A DNA stretch of 64,000 nt from Sphingomonas citri (GTDB lineage: Bacteria; Pseudomonadota; Alphaproteobacteria; Sphingomonadales; Sphingomonadaceae). This document shows positions 33,242 through 41,764 of this stretch, one piece after another (position 1 is the first letter of the stretch; the number at the start of each line of letters is the position of its first letter). Made by a program: the position numbers and the translations under genes. Under the pieces are notes generated by a model, which saw only the letters and a list, made by a program, of their open reading frames with translations, did not search any database and was not told the DNA's origin. Where the stretch lies: positions 186,001 to 250,000 of the forward strand of contig NZ_JAHXZN010000005.1 in the NCBI RefSeq assembly GCF_019429485.1, written 5' to 3'.

Positions 33242-34839
33242 TCCGCCTCCCCGCGCTCGCCGCGCTCGCCGCCGGCACCGCGCTGGCGGGCTGCTCGCTG
33301 GCGCCGACCTACGTCCGGCCCGCCGCGCCGGTGCCGACCTCCTGGCCCGCCGGCGACGCCTATCTGCGCCAATCGGAGGCGCGGCTTCCCAGCGTCACCT
33401 ACCGCGACATCTTCCGCGACCCGCGGCTGCAGGCGATCATCGACCAGGCGCTCGCCAACAACCGTGACCTGCGTGTCGCGGTGGCGAACATCGAGGCGAC
33501 GCGCGCTCAATATCGCATCCAGCGCGCCGATCTTTTCCCTCAGGTCAACGCGACCGGCGCCTATAGCTATCGCGACAACGGCAGCAGCGGCGTGGTCACC
33601 GGCACCAACGGCGGCGGCACTGGGACCGGCGGCACCGGCACCGGCACGGGCGGGACGGGCGGGACGGGAACCGGCACCGGCACCGGCGGAACGGGCACCG
33701 GCACCGGCGTGACCACTGTCTCTTCGGCGCGGAGCACCTTCCAGGCACAGCTCGGCGTCACCGCCTTCGAGATCGACCTGTTCGGCCGCGTCCGCTCGCT
33801 CACCAGCGCGGCGCTGTCGCGCTATTTCGCGCAGGAGGCGGCGGCGCGCGCCACTAGGCTGACGCTGGTGGGCGACATCGCCAACGCCTGGCTCACCTAC
33901 GCCGCCGATCGCAGCCTGCTCGCCGTCTCGCAGCAGACCGCCGAGGCAGCGCGCGCGAGCGTGAAGCTCACCGACGCGCGCCTGCACGGCGGCGTGGCAC
34001 CGCGCACCGATCTGCGCCAGGCGCAGCAGATCCTCGCCACGGCGGAGGCCGATCTCGCGCAGCAGACGACGCTGCTCGCGCAGGACGTCAACGCGCTCCA
34101 GCTGCTCGTCGGCGCGCCGGTCGATCCGGCACTGCTGCCCGGCTCGATCGAGCAGGCGGCGGCGACGATCGGCGAGCTGCCCGCTGGGATCGACTCGGGT
34201 GTGCTGCTGCGCCGCCCCGACGTGGTGCAGGCGGAATATTCGCTGCGCGCCTTCAACGCCGAGATCGGCGCGGCGCGCGCCGAGCTGTTCCCGCGAATCT
34301 CGCTCACCGGGCTGGTCGGGTTCGCCAGCACCGCGCTGCGCACGCTCTTCAACAGCGGCTCGTTCAACTATTCGGTCGCGCCCAACGCGAGCTATCCGAT
34401 CTTCCGCGCGGGCGCGGGGCGCGCCGGGGTCGCCTATAGCGTGGCGCAGCGCGACGCCGCGCTGGCGAGCTATGAGCAGACGATCCAGACCGCCTTCCAG
34501 GAAGTGTCGGACGCGCTCGCGCGGCGCGGCACGATCACCGAGCAGCTCGCCGCCAATCGCCGCTTCTTCGAGGCCGCGCAGGACACGCTCAACCTCACCA
34601 ACGCGCGCTATCGCGGCGGCATCGACACCTTCCTGTCGTCGCTCGACGCACAGCGCCAGCTCTACTCGGCGCAGCAGATCCTGGTGCAGACCCAGCTGAC
34701 CCGCGCGACCAACCTGGTGACACTGTACCGCACCCTCGGCGGCGACTCGCTCCTCGACGCCACGCCGCAGGGGCCAACGACGGCGACGGGCGGTGAGGCG
34801 GACTCGGCCGGCGTCCGCGCGGCGGCGGGGGCGCGGTAG
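33238..34839 (+). CDS. Outer membrane efflux channel (OprM/NodT family) with Gly-Thr repeat
   Basis: A 533-residue lipoprotein channel of the TolC-like NodT family completing the tripartite efflux system. The lipobox LAGC is near residue 19, followed by the SLAPTYVRP start seen in OprM proteins. Two repeats of the outer membrane efflux domain follow (first AIIDQALANNRDLRVAVAN; second RRPDVVQAEYSLRAFNAEIGAARAELFP). A low-complexity block of Gly and Thr with GTGTGG units covers about residues 118-160, where the first surface loop of the barrel is expected. The DNA there is a GGCACC-like tandem repeat, so its length may vary between strains. Confidence 0.93.
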   Translation: MIRLPALAALAAGTALAGCSLAPTYVRPAAPVPTSWPAGDAYLRQSEARLPSVTYRDIFRDPRLQAIIDQALANNRDLRVAVANIEATRAQYRIQRADLFPQVNATGAYSYRDNGSSGVVTGTNGGGTGTGGTGTGTGGTGGTGTGTGTGGTGTGTGVTTVSSARSTFQAQLGVTAFEIDLFGRVRSLTSAALSRYFAQEAAARATRLTLVGDIANAWLTYAADRSLLAVSQQTAEAARASVKLTDARLHGGVAPRTDLRQAQQILATAEADLAQQTTLLAQDVNALQLLVGAPVDPALLPGSIEQAAATIGELPAGIDSGVLLRRPDVVQAEYSLRAFNAEIGAARAELFPRISLTGLVGFASTALRTLFNSGSFNYSVAPNASYPIFRAGAGRAGVAYSVAQRDAALASYEQTIQTAFQEVSDALARRGTITEQLAANRRFFEAAQDTLNLTNARYRGGIDTFLSSLDAQRQLYSAQQILVQTQLTRATNLVTLYRTLGGDSLLDATPQGPTTATGGEADSAGVRAAAGAR

Positions 34840-34853
34840 CCGATCTGCTCGCC

Positions 34854-34926
34854 GTGCTCCTGTGGATGCAGGAGTTCAGGGCCCGGACCGCGGCGCGCCG
34901 TGGCTCTGGGCTCCTGCGTCCCAGGA
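34854..34926. repeat. Dispersed palindromic repeat, copy B
   Basis: GTGCTCCTGTGGATGCAGGAG starts the element, then a CGTGGCTCTGGGCTCCTGCG block and a closing CAGGAGG. It begins 14 bases after the efflux channel stop, in the convergent junction with the phasin gene. See copies A and C. Confidence 0.6.
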
Positions 34927-34965
34927 GGATGGCTTCAGACATCAAGCGCCCCCTCAGCCACATCC

Positions 34966-35059
34966 GTCATCCCGAACTCCTTTCAGGATCCGCCGTGCCG
35001 AACCATCAGATCGCGCGAGACGCGCGGGACGGTGGATCCTGAGACAAGCCCAGGATGAC
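34966..35059. repeat. Long GTCATCC intergenic inverted repeat
   Basis: Arms GTCATCCCGAACTCCTTTC... and ...GACAAGCCCAGGATGAC with inner GGATCCGCCGT / ACGGTGGATCC arms flank a GC-rich centre. It lies 24 bases before the end of the convergent phasin gene. With copy B it makes this junction a double-repeat site. Confidence 0.75.
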
Positions 35060-35082
35060 GCCTCGCAGGGGACGGATGGCCC

Positions 35083-35523
35083 CTACTCTTCCCGCTTCGG
35101 CTCCTCGCCCCGCCCGGTCGGCTGGATCGCCTCGCGGCCGAACTGCATGATGAGCTGCCCGATCTCGCGCGCCTGTTCCATCGAGCGCTGACCCTGTTCG
35201 CGAAGGTACTCACCCTGGATCCGCATCACCTCGGTGAGGTCGCGCGCGCCCGCGGCGGAACGCAGCGCGGCGAAGGCTTCGCGTGCGTTCGCCTCCGCCT
35301 GGTCGATGATCGTCGTTCCCAGCGCCGACCCGTTCTGCGCGACCCGCTCGCCCGAGGCGCGCATCGCCTCGCCCGCGCGGCGCGCCGGATCGACGACATG
35401 CTCATTGAAGGCGTCGCGCATCTGCTCGGCGCCGCGCCATGCCTCGCCGGACGAGCCTCCCCCGAGCGAACCGGTGCCGCCCTCGCCTGCTTCGCCCGCG
35501 CCGTCCTCGCTCGAGTCGCTCAT
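35083..35523 (-). CDS. Phasin-family protein
   Basis: A 146-residue phasin-like protein. A Gly/Ser/Glu-rich N-terminus (about 1-35) precedes an amphipathic helical region (about 38-130) with AWRGAEQMRDAFNEHVVDPARRAGEAMR and AEANAREAFAALRSAAGARDLTEVMRIQGEYL, the pattern of the phasin domain. Phasins coat polyhydroxyalkanoate granules, but no PHA genes are in the window and some phasin-like proteins have other roles. ATG 35523 has AGGAG seven bases upstream. The C-terminus is charged (GRGEEPKREE). It is a single gene between convergent repeats and a divergent secreted protein. Confidence 0.8.
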   Translation of the reverse strand: MSDSSEDGAGEAGEGGTGSLGGGSSGEAWRGAEQMRDAFNEHVVDPARRAGEAMRASGERVAQNGSALGTTIIDQAEANAREAFAALRSAAGARDLTEVMRIQGEYLREQGQRSMEQAREIGQLIMQFGREAIQPTGRGEEPKREE

Positions 35524-35648
35524 GCTCGCTCTCCTGTGCCGGCAGCCTCGCACGAGCGTGATCGCACCGTCGCGGGTCGCCTCAGTGGCACAACGCCGAA
35601 CTCGTGGGCTGGATGCGCGAGTGGCGAGAGCGTAGAGAGAGGCTTCTC

Positions 35649-36197
35649 ATGGAGCCTAGAATGTCCACTGTCTCGCTGCTGATCCCCCTGCTCGTCGCGG
35701 CCGCGCCGATGGCGCAGGCGCCGGGGGCCGAGCCGGCCGCCGATCAGCGCTGTTCCGTGTCGCGGCCGCCGCTGCCCGCCGGTCTGACGGGCTGGGCACG
35801 ACGGGCGCCGCTCGCCGCCGGGACGAGCACGCGCAGCGCACCGGTGATCGTGGTCGGCCACGGCACCGACCTGCGGCTCGCTCCGGTCGAGCAGGTCACC
35901 CCGGCGGTGACGCCGCAGCGCGAGCCCGACATGGGCGAGACCGCCGGCCTCGCCTTGTTCCAGGTCGCGCGCCCCGGCACCTATCGTGTCGCGCTGGGTG
36001 ACGCCGCATGGATCGACGTGGTGCGTGCCGGCCGCGCGCTGGCGGCGAGCGCCCACGGGCACGGCCCGGCCTGTTCGGGCATTCGCAAGATGGTCGATTT
36101 CCAGCTCGAGTCGGGCCGCTATGTCCTCCAGCTGAGCGGGACCAAGGCGTCATCGCTGCCCGTGATGATCGCGCGCGCGCCGCGGGTGGCGGCATGA
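35649..36197 (+). CDS. Secreted protein of unknown function
   Basis: A 182-residue periplasmic protein. The signal peptide covers about residues 1-24 (STVSLLIPLLVAAAPMAQA). The mature part contains two cysteines (RCSVSRPP and PACSGIRKM) that could form a disulfide, and beta-rich segments with GLALFQVARPGTYRVALGDAAWIDVV and MVDFQLESGRYVLQLSG. This last pattern suggests a small beta-sandwich. ATG 35649 was chosen with AGAGAGG upstream; ATG 35661 with GGAG is an equal alternative. Its stop overlaps the start of the isomerase gene (ATGA), so the pair is coupled, which suggests a shared periplasmic role. No recognised domain. Confidence 0.7.
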   Translation: MEPRMSTVSLLIPLLVAAAPMAQAPGAEPAADQRCSVSRPPLPAGLTGWARRAPLAAGTSTRSAPVIVVGHGTDLRLAPVEQVTPAVTPQREPDMGETAGLALFQVARPGTYRVALGDAAWIDVVRAGRALAASAHGHGPACSGIRKMVDFQLESGRYVLQLSGTKASSLPVMIARAPRVAA

Positions 36198-36835
36198 TCG
36201 CCGCGCTGGCGCTGCTGCTCGCCGCGCAGGCCGCGCTATCGCCGTCGGCCGGAGCTCCGCCGCAGTCGCCCGCCGCCCCCGCGACGCAGGCGCCTGCTCC
36301 GATACCCGCTCCCGATGCCGCCGCGCTCACCCGCGTGCGCCTCAGCACCGAGGCCGGCGATATCCTCGTCGGTGTCGACACCCAGGCCGCGCCGATCACC
36401 GCGGCCAATTTCCTGCGCTACGTCGACCAGCACAAGCTCGACGGCATCGGTTTCTACCGCGCGGTCAAGGTGGCGGACGGCTATGGTCTCGCGCAGTTCG
36501 GCACGCGCAACGACCCCAAGCGCACGCTGCCACCGATCAAGCACGAGCCGACCACGCTCACCAAGCTGAGCCACCGCGACGGCACGCTGTCGATGGCGAT
36601 GGCCACGCCCGGCACCGCCGCGGGCGACTTCTTCATCACCGTCGGCGACCTCAGCTCGATGGACGCCACCGCCGACACTCCCGGCTTCGCCGCCTTCGGC
36701 CGCGTGCTGGAGGGGATGGACGTGGTGCGCCGCATCCTCGTCGCGCCGACCTCGCCGACGCTGGGCGAGGGCGTGATGAAGGGACAGATGCTCGCGCCCG
36801 TGATCAAGATCACCGCGGCGCGGCGCGTCGACTAG
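36194..36835 (+). CDS. Secreted cyclophilin-type peptidyl-prolyl isomerase
   Basis: A 213-residue cyclophilin-like protein with an N-terminal signal segment (MIAALALLLAAQAAL) and a Pro/Ala linker to about 40. The core shows TRVRLSTEAGDILVGVDTQAAPITAANFLRYVD, FYRAV with the conserved arginine, TLSMAMATPGTAAGDFFITVGD and GFAAFGRVLEGMDVVRRI. The usual QGGDP turn is replaced by LAQFGTRNDP, so activity may be altered. It probably catalyses cis-trans proline isomerisation in the periplasm. It is coupled to the preceding secreted protein by ATGA. The M20 hydrolase gene follows after 42 bases. Confidence 0.87.
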   Translation: MIAALALLLAAQAALSPSAGAPPQSPAAPATQAPAPIPAPDAAALTRVRLSTEAGDILVGVDTQAAPITAANFLRYVDQHKLDGIGFYRAVKVADGYGLAQFGTRNDPKRTLPPIKHEPTTLTKLSHRDGTLSMAMATPGTAAGDFFITVGDLSSMDATADTPGFAAFGRVLEGMDVVRRILVAPTSPTLGEGVMKGQMLAPVIKITAARRVD

Positions 36836-36877
36836 CGCCGCGCGCGGGTCTACATCGGTGCGAGAAGGAGTGTCCCG

Positions 36878-38113
36878 ATGTCCCCACCGCTCGACTTGCC
36901 CACCGACTGGACCGCGCTCGGCACCGAGCAGCTCGCCGATGTGATCGCGCTGCGCCGCGCGATCCATGCCGAGCCCGAGATGGGGCTGCACTGCCCGCTG
37001 ACGACCGCCAAGGCCAAGGCGGCGCTCGCCGGCCTGCCGCTCGAGATCCACGACAGCACGCGGACCACCGGCTTCGTCGCGATCCTGCGCGGCGGCCGCA
37101 GCGACGGTGGTGCCGGCTCGAACGCGCGCACGGTGCTGCTGCGCGGCGACATGGACGCGCTGCCGATCGTCGAGGAGACCGGCCTGCCGTTCGCCTCGAC
37201 GCTGCCGGGCACGATGCACGCCTGCGGCCATGACGCGCACACCGCGATGCTGGTCGGCGCCGCCAAGGCGCTGTCGGCGCGACGCGACCAGCTCGCCGGC
37301 ACCGTCGTCTTCATGTTCCAGCCCGGCGAGGAGGGGCATCACGGCGCGCGCGAGATGATCGCCGACGGCCTGCTCGATCGCGCCCGGCCCGACGCCGCCT
37401 TCGCGCTCCACGTCCTGCCCAACGCGCCCGCGGGCGTGTTCATCGGGCGCGAGGGCGCGCTGCTCGCCTCCACCGACACGGTGCGCGCCACCGTTCGCGG
37501 CCGCGGCGGCCACGCCGCCATGCCGCACGACGCGATCGACCCGATCCCGGTCGCCTGCGCGATCGTCACCGCGCTCCAGCAGCATGTCGCGCGGCGCGTG
37601 CCCGTCGCCGACCCGGCGGTTCTCACGATCACGCAGATCCACGCCGGCGCGTCGCACAACATCATCCCCGACGAGGTCCAGCTCGCCGGCACGCTGCGGA
37701 CTTTGTCGCCGGGCACGCGCGAGGCGATGCGCGCCGCCTTCCACCAGGTGGCGCGCGGCGTGGCGGAGGCGCACGGCTGCACCGTCGAGTCGAGCATCGA
37801 CGAGGGCTATCCCGTCACCATGAACGACCCGCGCGCCACGCGGCTGATGCGCGAACTGGCGCAGGAGATCGGCGGTGCGCAGGGTTGGGCGACGATGCCC
37901 GCGCCGATCATGGGCGGCGAGGATTTCAGCTACGTACTGCGCGAGTTGCCGGGGGCGATCGCCTTCGTCGGCGCGGCGCCACCGGGCTCCACGCCCGAGA
38001 CCAACCCGCCGCTCCATAACCCGCGGATGACGATCGACGAGCAGGTCTTCGCCACCGGCGTGGCGATGCATTGCGCGCTGGCCGAGCGCTTCCTGGAGCG
38101 CGGCTTCGATTAG
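36878..38113 (+). CDS. M20-family amidohydrolase
   Basis: A 411-residue metallo-amidohydrolase of the M20D group (hippurate hydrolase, N-acyl-amino acid amidohydrolase, IAA-amino acid hydrolase). Visible motifs are RRAIHAEPEMG, GDMDALPI, HACGHDAHTAMLVGAA (metal ligands), GEEGHHGAREMI (catalytic Glu and ligand), the dimerisation domain with RGRGGHAAMPH, and the C-terminal IMGGEDFSYVL. There is no signal peptide, so it is cytosolic and cleaves N-acyl or peptide bonds; the substrate is unknown. ATG 36878 has GAAGGAG upstream. It closes the plus-strand run before repeat copy C. Confidence 0.92.
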   Translation: MSPPLDLPTDWTALGTEQLADVIALRRAIHAEPEMGLHCPLTTAKAKAALAGLPLEIHDSTRTTGFVAILRGGRSDGGAGSNARTVLLRGDMDALPIVEETGLPFASTLPGTMHACGHDAHTAMLVGAAKALSARRDQLAGTVVFMFQPGEEGHHGAREMIADGLLDRARPDAAFALHVLPNAPAGVFIGREGALLASTDTVRATVRGRGGHAAMPHDAIDPIPVACAIVTALQQHVARRVPVADPAVLTITQIHAGASHNIIPDEVQLAGTLRTLSPGTREAMRAAFHQVARGVAEAHGCTVESSIDEGYPVTMNDPRATRLMRELAQEIGGAQGWATMPAPIMGGEDFSYVLRELPGAIAFVGAAPPGSTPETNPPLHNPRMTIDEQVFATGVAMHCALAERFLERGFD

Positions 38114-38143
38114 GCGGGGAGCGGGGCCGTCCGACGCGGCACG

Positions 38144-38220
38144 GTGCTCCTGCGCAGGGAGGCGCCCAGAGCTACGAGCGTCGTCGCCGTGGCTCTGGTC
38201 TCCGGCATTCCCGGGAGCAC
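38144..38220. repeat. Dispersed palindromic repeat, copy C
   Basis: It begins GTGCTCCTGC, has the AGAGCTACGAGCG...CGCCGTGGCTCT inverted core and ends CCCGGGAGCAC. It begins 30 bases after the M20 stop in the convergent junction with the DUF1330 gene. The outer GTGCTCC and GGAGCAC ends are themselves inverted, making the full element palindromic. Confidence 0.65.
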
Positions 38221-38278
38221 ATAGATGACGTGAGCAAATCGGCTCTCGGCGTCGATCGCCGCGCGCGTGACCTCTTCG

Positions 38279-38650
38279 TCAGAGCCAGTCCGGCCTTGGC
38301 CGCAGCGGCTGGAGCACGATGTCGGCCAGCGCCGAACTCCCGACCTGAAAGGCGCGCTGGTAGTCGGGATCGTCGACCATCGCCTTGAACGCGGCGCGGC
38401 GCGGATATTGCACCAGCAGCGCCGCATCCCATCCCGTAACGTCACCGGTGGTGAGCACGGGCAGTCCCTCGCCGCCGACGAGGATCCGCGCGCCGAAGCG
38501 CGCCAGGATCGGCCGCGCCAGTGCCAGATACGTCGCGTAGCGCTCGCGACCGCCGTCGGCGGCGAAGCGCAGGAGGTTCAGCATGATGACGGGCGAGTCG
38601 TCCTCGTCGGCCAGGAAGGCGGCGAAGGTGTCGGGGGAGAAGGCTACCAT
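38279..38650 (-). CDS. DUF1330 family protein
   Basis: A 123-residue protein of the DUF1330 family, small dimeric alpha/beta-barrel proteins of unknown activity. Typical signatures are SPVIMLNLLRF, RYATYLALARPILARFGARILVGGEGL and WDAALLVQYPRRAAFKAMVDDPDYQ. It has no signal peptide. It lies 54 bases downstream of the WYL regulator on the same strand, so it is probably co-transcribed with it and may be its regulatory target. A role in small-molecule binding or metabolism is plausible from the fold but not demonstrated. Confidence 0.85.
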   Translation of the reverse strand: MVAFSPDTFAAFLADEDDSPVIMLNLLRFAADGGRERYATYLALARPILARFGARILVGGEGLPVLTTGDVTGWDAALLVQYPRRAAFKAMVDDPDYQRAFQVGSSALADIVLQPLRPRPDWL

Positions 38651-38704
38651 CTGGACTGTCGCTCCGATCGCGCCGCTCGGTACGAGCGGCCGGTGCGCTG
38701 TCCT

Positions 38705-39424
38705 CTAAGCGGGTTGGACGTCAGAAATTGACAGCAGCGAGCGCCAGTCGCGATCCTGCTCGCGCCATCGCACGAACAGCGCGTGACGGCGGCCGAGGTA
38801 ACGCTCGTCCAGCACCGCAAGCACCGCGACCCGGTCGACGCGGAAATGCCGGAAGGCCGACCGCCGCTCGCACCAGGCTGCCAGCACACGCACCTCGTCG
38901 AAATAGACGATCGCGATCGGCCAGATCACGCGCTCGGTGGCGGTGCCGGCTGCATCACGGTAGGTGATCGCCACCTTGCGCTGGCGGCCAATCGCGTGCC
39001 GCAGCACCGCGACCTGCTCGGCATCGGCTCGCCGCGACAGCGAGGCCGCGGCGAGGAGCGCGGGCGATGCCCCGTCCGGCATCGCACCGCTGGCGCGCGC
39101 CGCCTCGATCTTGGCGAGCGCGCTCTCACCGGAGCGGACCAGCTCGGGATCGCCGCGCTCGCGCACCCAGCCGAGGCCGAGCGCCAGCACGTCCAGCTCG
39201 TCCTGCGTGAAGGCGAGCTGGGGCAGGAAGAAGCCGGCGCCGAGGCGATAGCCCACACCCGCCTGCCCTTCTATGGGTGCGCCGAGCGCGCGCAGTGTGT
39301 CGATGTCGCGGTAGACGCTGCGCGGCGAGACGCCCAGCTCGGCCGACAGCTCGGCCGCGGTCACCGGCAGCCTTCGCGCGCGGAGCACGCCGATTAGCTC
39401 GAACAGCCGACTCGTCCGCGACAT
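38705..39424 (-). CDS. YafY-type transcriptional regulator (HTH + WYL)
   Basis: A 239-residue DNA-binding regulator. The N-terminal winged helix (about 4-60) contains LPVTAAELSAELGVSPRSVYRDIDTL. A WYL-type ligand-sensing domain (about 135-210) has AITYRDAAGTATERVIWPIAIVYF and VLAAWCERRSAFRHFRVDRVA, with the WYL tripeptide itself altered. Such proteins bind nucleic acid or small ligands and repress or activate neighbours. ATG 39424 is the natural start. It precedes the DUF1330 gene and is 36 bases downstream of the phytochrome gene end, so the three may be partly co-transcribed. Confidence 0.9.
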   Translation of the reverse strand: MSRTSRLFELIGVLRARRLPVTAAELSAELGVSPRSVYRDIDTLRALGAPIEGQAGVGYRLGAGFFLPQLAFTQDELDVLALGLGWVRERGDPELVRSGESALAKIEAARASGAMPDGASPALLAAASLSRRADAEQVAVLRHAIGRQRKVAITYRDAAGTATERVIWPIAIVYFDEVRVLAAWCERRSAFRHFRVDRVAVLAVLDERYLGRRHALFVRWREQDRDWRSLLSISDVQPA

Positions 39425-39460
39425 CGCCGCTCCGCCCTCCGCGCCGCGCCGCAGCCGCCG

Positions 39461-41602
39461 TCAGTCGCCCTCGATCGGCGCGGTGAGCAGCGCGCGCGTG
39501 CCAGGATCATTGGCCTGGAACTCGACCGTGCCGCCGATGCGCTGCACCACCGCGGTCATCATCCGGCTGCCGAAGCCGCCGTCGCCGCCGGCGACCTTGC
39601 CGACGCCGCGATCCGCGACGATCAACCGCAGCAGGTGGCCGTGCTGCTCCAGCACCACGTCGATGGCGCCGCCATTCTGCGCCGGGTAGGCGTATTTGGT
39701 CGCGTTGATCACGAGCTCGGCGGCGATCAGTCCGACGCTGACCGCGCGATCGGTCGGGATCAGCACCGGCGCGAGGTCGAGCGTCAGATGCCGGCCCCAT
39801 TCCTCGCCGAGCGAGGAGCGTAGGTCCTGCATCAGCTCGCCGAGGTAGCGGCTGAGATCGATCACCTCGATCTGATCGTCGCGGTAGAGGCGACGGTGCA
39901 CCAGCGCCACCGCCGAGAGCCGCGAGCGCGCCTCGAGCAGCTGGTCGGCGACCGCACCCGCACCCGCGTCGCGCGCCTGGATCGCCAGGAAGGACGAGAC
40001 CAGCTGCAGGCTGTTCTGCACGCGATGGTCGACTTCGCGCATCAGCAGGTCCTTCTGCGCGAGCAGCGAGTCCTTCTCCGCGCCGGTTCGCTCCAGCTCG
40101 CGATTGAGCCGGCGCAGCTCGGCCGCAGCACGCGCCTCCCCGAGCAGCCGCCGCAGCCGCGCCGCGCCGTCGACCTGCTCGAGCGTCCAGCGCCGCGCGC
40201 GCCCGCGCACCTGCTCGCGCCACGATTCGAACGAGGCGCGCGGGCGCAGCGTCGCCTGCGGGTCGTGCGGTACCGCCTTGTGCGGGTTGCCGGCCCACTC
40301 GATCTCCTCGATCCGCTCAGCGCGCAGCCAAAGCAGCGCGTCACCGTCGCCGAGCGAGAAGCCGAGCACGCCCGCGATCGGCGCGACTCGTGCGGCCTCT
40401 GCCCAATCCTTGCCCAGCTCGCGGGTCGCGAGCGGCGCGGTATCGTCGCGTGCGCCGAGCCACCGCGCCAGCGCCACCAGCGCGGCCTCGTCGGCAGCGA
40501 TCCCGACCGTCGTCGCGCGACCGCCGCGCACCAGCGCCAGCCCGTCGGCCCCGAACGCGTGGCGGACGTCCTCGGCGCGCGCCTGCACCACGTCGACGGG
40601 CGAGTCGCTCGTGAGCAGCAGCGCGCGAAGGGCGTCCTCCTCGCCGCGCAGCGCCAGCCGCTCGCGATAGGCCTCGGCCTCCTCCTTGGCGCGGAGCTGG
40701 CGCGCCAGCCCGCCAGCGAGCGCGGCCGCGGCGGCGCGGGTGGCGCGCGGCAGCAGGCGCGGCGTCGCATGGTGGCAAGCCACCAAGCCCCACAGCAGCC
40801 CGTCCTTGACGATCGAGATCGACGCCGAGGCGGACACGCCCATGTTGCGGAGATAGTCGATGTGGATCGGCGACACACTGCGGATCGCGACGTCGCTCAG
40901 GTCGGTCAGCTCGAAGCCGGCCGGACGCAGCGACGCGGGCACGTAGTCGACGTCGGGGATCACGCGGGTGCGGTTTCGCACGTACAGCGCGCGCGCCTGG
41001 CGCGGGATGTCGCTCGCCGGGAAATGATGGTGGAGGAAGGTGTCGAGTCCCGGCGCACGATCCTCGGCGACGACGCAGCCCGACTCGTCGTCGAGGAAGC
41101 GGTAGATCATCACCCGGTCGAAACCGGTCAGCGCGCGGAACGCCACCGCGGCGCGCTCGCACAGCGCCACGAAAGTGGTGGTGCGCTCGAATCCCGCCGC
41201 CATCGCGTCGAGCCAGCCGAGCGTCTCGGCGACGCTGCCTCCGGCGGTCTCTCCCATCGGCTCGAGCTCGGCGAGCAGCCACTGGCCGGTGCGGTGAAGC
41301 GCTACATCGTGGTCGTGCACCGGTGCCGCCAGGATCGTCCCACCCGGGCCGATCGGCACCGCCTCGGCCAGCGCGTTGACGTCCTGCGCCAGTAGATGAT
41401 CGAGCCGCGCGCCGAGCCAGTCGTCGCCGAACAGCGCCTCGATCGCTCCCGCGCCGGCGACCACCTCGAGCGAGAGCGCGTCGGCGACGAGCAGCAGGCC
41501 GTGCGGCATCACCGCCCCGGGAACATGGATCGGCTCGCGGTCGCAGGCCGTCAGGTTGAGCGACTCCGCGGTCGGGTCGCGTTGGACGATGGGACCTGCC
41601 AT
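39461..41602 (-). CDS. bphP: Bacteriophytochrome histidine kinase
   Basis: A 713-residue red/far-red photoreceptor kinase with PAS-GAF-PHY photosensory core and HRXXN kinase output. Cys20 in TACDREPIHVPG is placed for biliverdin attachment. PHGLLLV continues the PAS domain. The GAF domain has FPASDIPRQARALYVRNR including the DIP motif. The PHY tongue shows PRASFESWRE (PRxSF). The output has EVDHRVQNSLQLVSSFLAIQAR (His near 523) and an HATPase domain ending GFGSRMMTAVVQRIGG. There is no haem oxygenase gene nearby to make biliverdin, and no adjacent response regulator. HRXXN outputs in sphingomonads can feed the PhyR stress pathway. ATG 41602 is assigned. Confidence 0.94.
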   Translation of the reverse strand: MAGPIVQRDPTAESLNLTACDREPIHVPGAVMPHGLLLVADALSLEVVAGAGAIEALFGDDWLGARLDHLLAQDVNALAEAVPIGPGGTILAAPVHDHDVALHRTGQWLLAELEPMGETAGGSVAETLGWLDAMAAGFERTTTFVALCERAAVAFRALTGFDRVMIYRFLDDESGCVVAEDRAPGLDTFLHHHFPASDIPRQARALYVRNRTRVIPDVDYVPASLRPAGFELTDLSDVAIRSVSPIHIDYLRNMGVSASASISIVKDGLLWGLVACHHATPRLLPRATRAAAAALAGGLARQLRAKEEAEAYRERLALRGEEDALRALLLTSDSPVDVVQARAEDVRHAFGADGLALVRGGRATTVGIAADEAALVALARWLGARDDTAPLATRELGKDWAEAARVAPIAGVLGFSLGDGDALLWLRAERIEEIEWAGNPHKAVPHDPQATLRPRASFESWREQVRGRARRWTLEQVDGAARLRRLLGEARAAAELRRLNRELERTGAEKDSLLAQKDLLMREVDHRVQNSLQLVSSFLAIQARDAGAGAVADQLLEARSRLSAVALVHRRLYRDDQIEVIDLSRYLGELMQDLRSSLGEEWGRHLTLDLAPVLIPTDRAVSVGLIAAELVINATKYAYPAQNGGAIDVVLEQHGHLLRLIVADRGVGKVAGGDGGFGSRMMTAVVQRIGGTVEFQANDPGTRALLTAPIEGD

Positions 41603-41764
41603 CGCGCGCTTATGGCAGTATTCGCGTGCCAGGCAACTGATCGGGGGCTATTTCATAGCGTTTCTGCACGATCCCGAGACAGTCGACACGAAGGACTTGC
41701 CCCAGCGGCGAGACGATGGAATCGGGTAGCAACCCGTTAGGATACCGGACCTAGAGCTGCCCGC

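Noticed and set aside
33590..33720. Assembly artefact or non-coding satellite in the efflux channel gene
   Set aside because: The reading frame is kept and flanking OprM-type sequence is intact on both sides, so it is treated as a real low-complexity loop.
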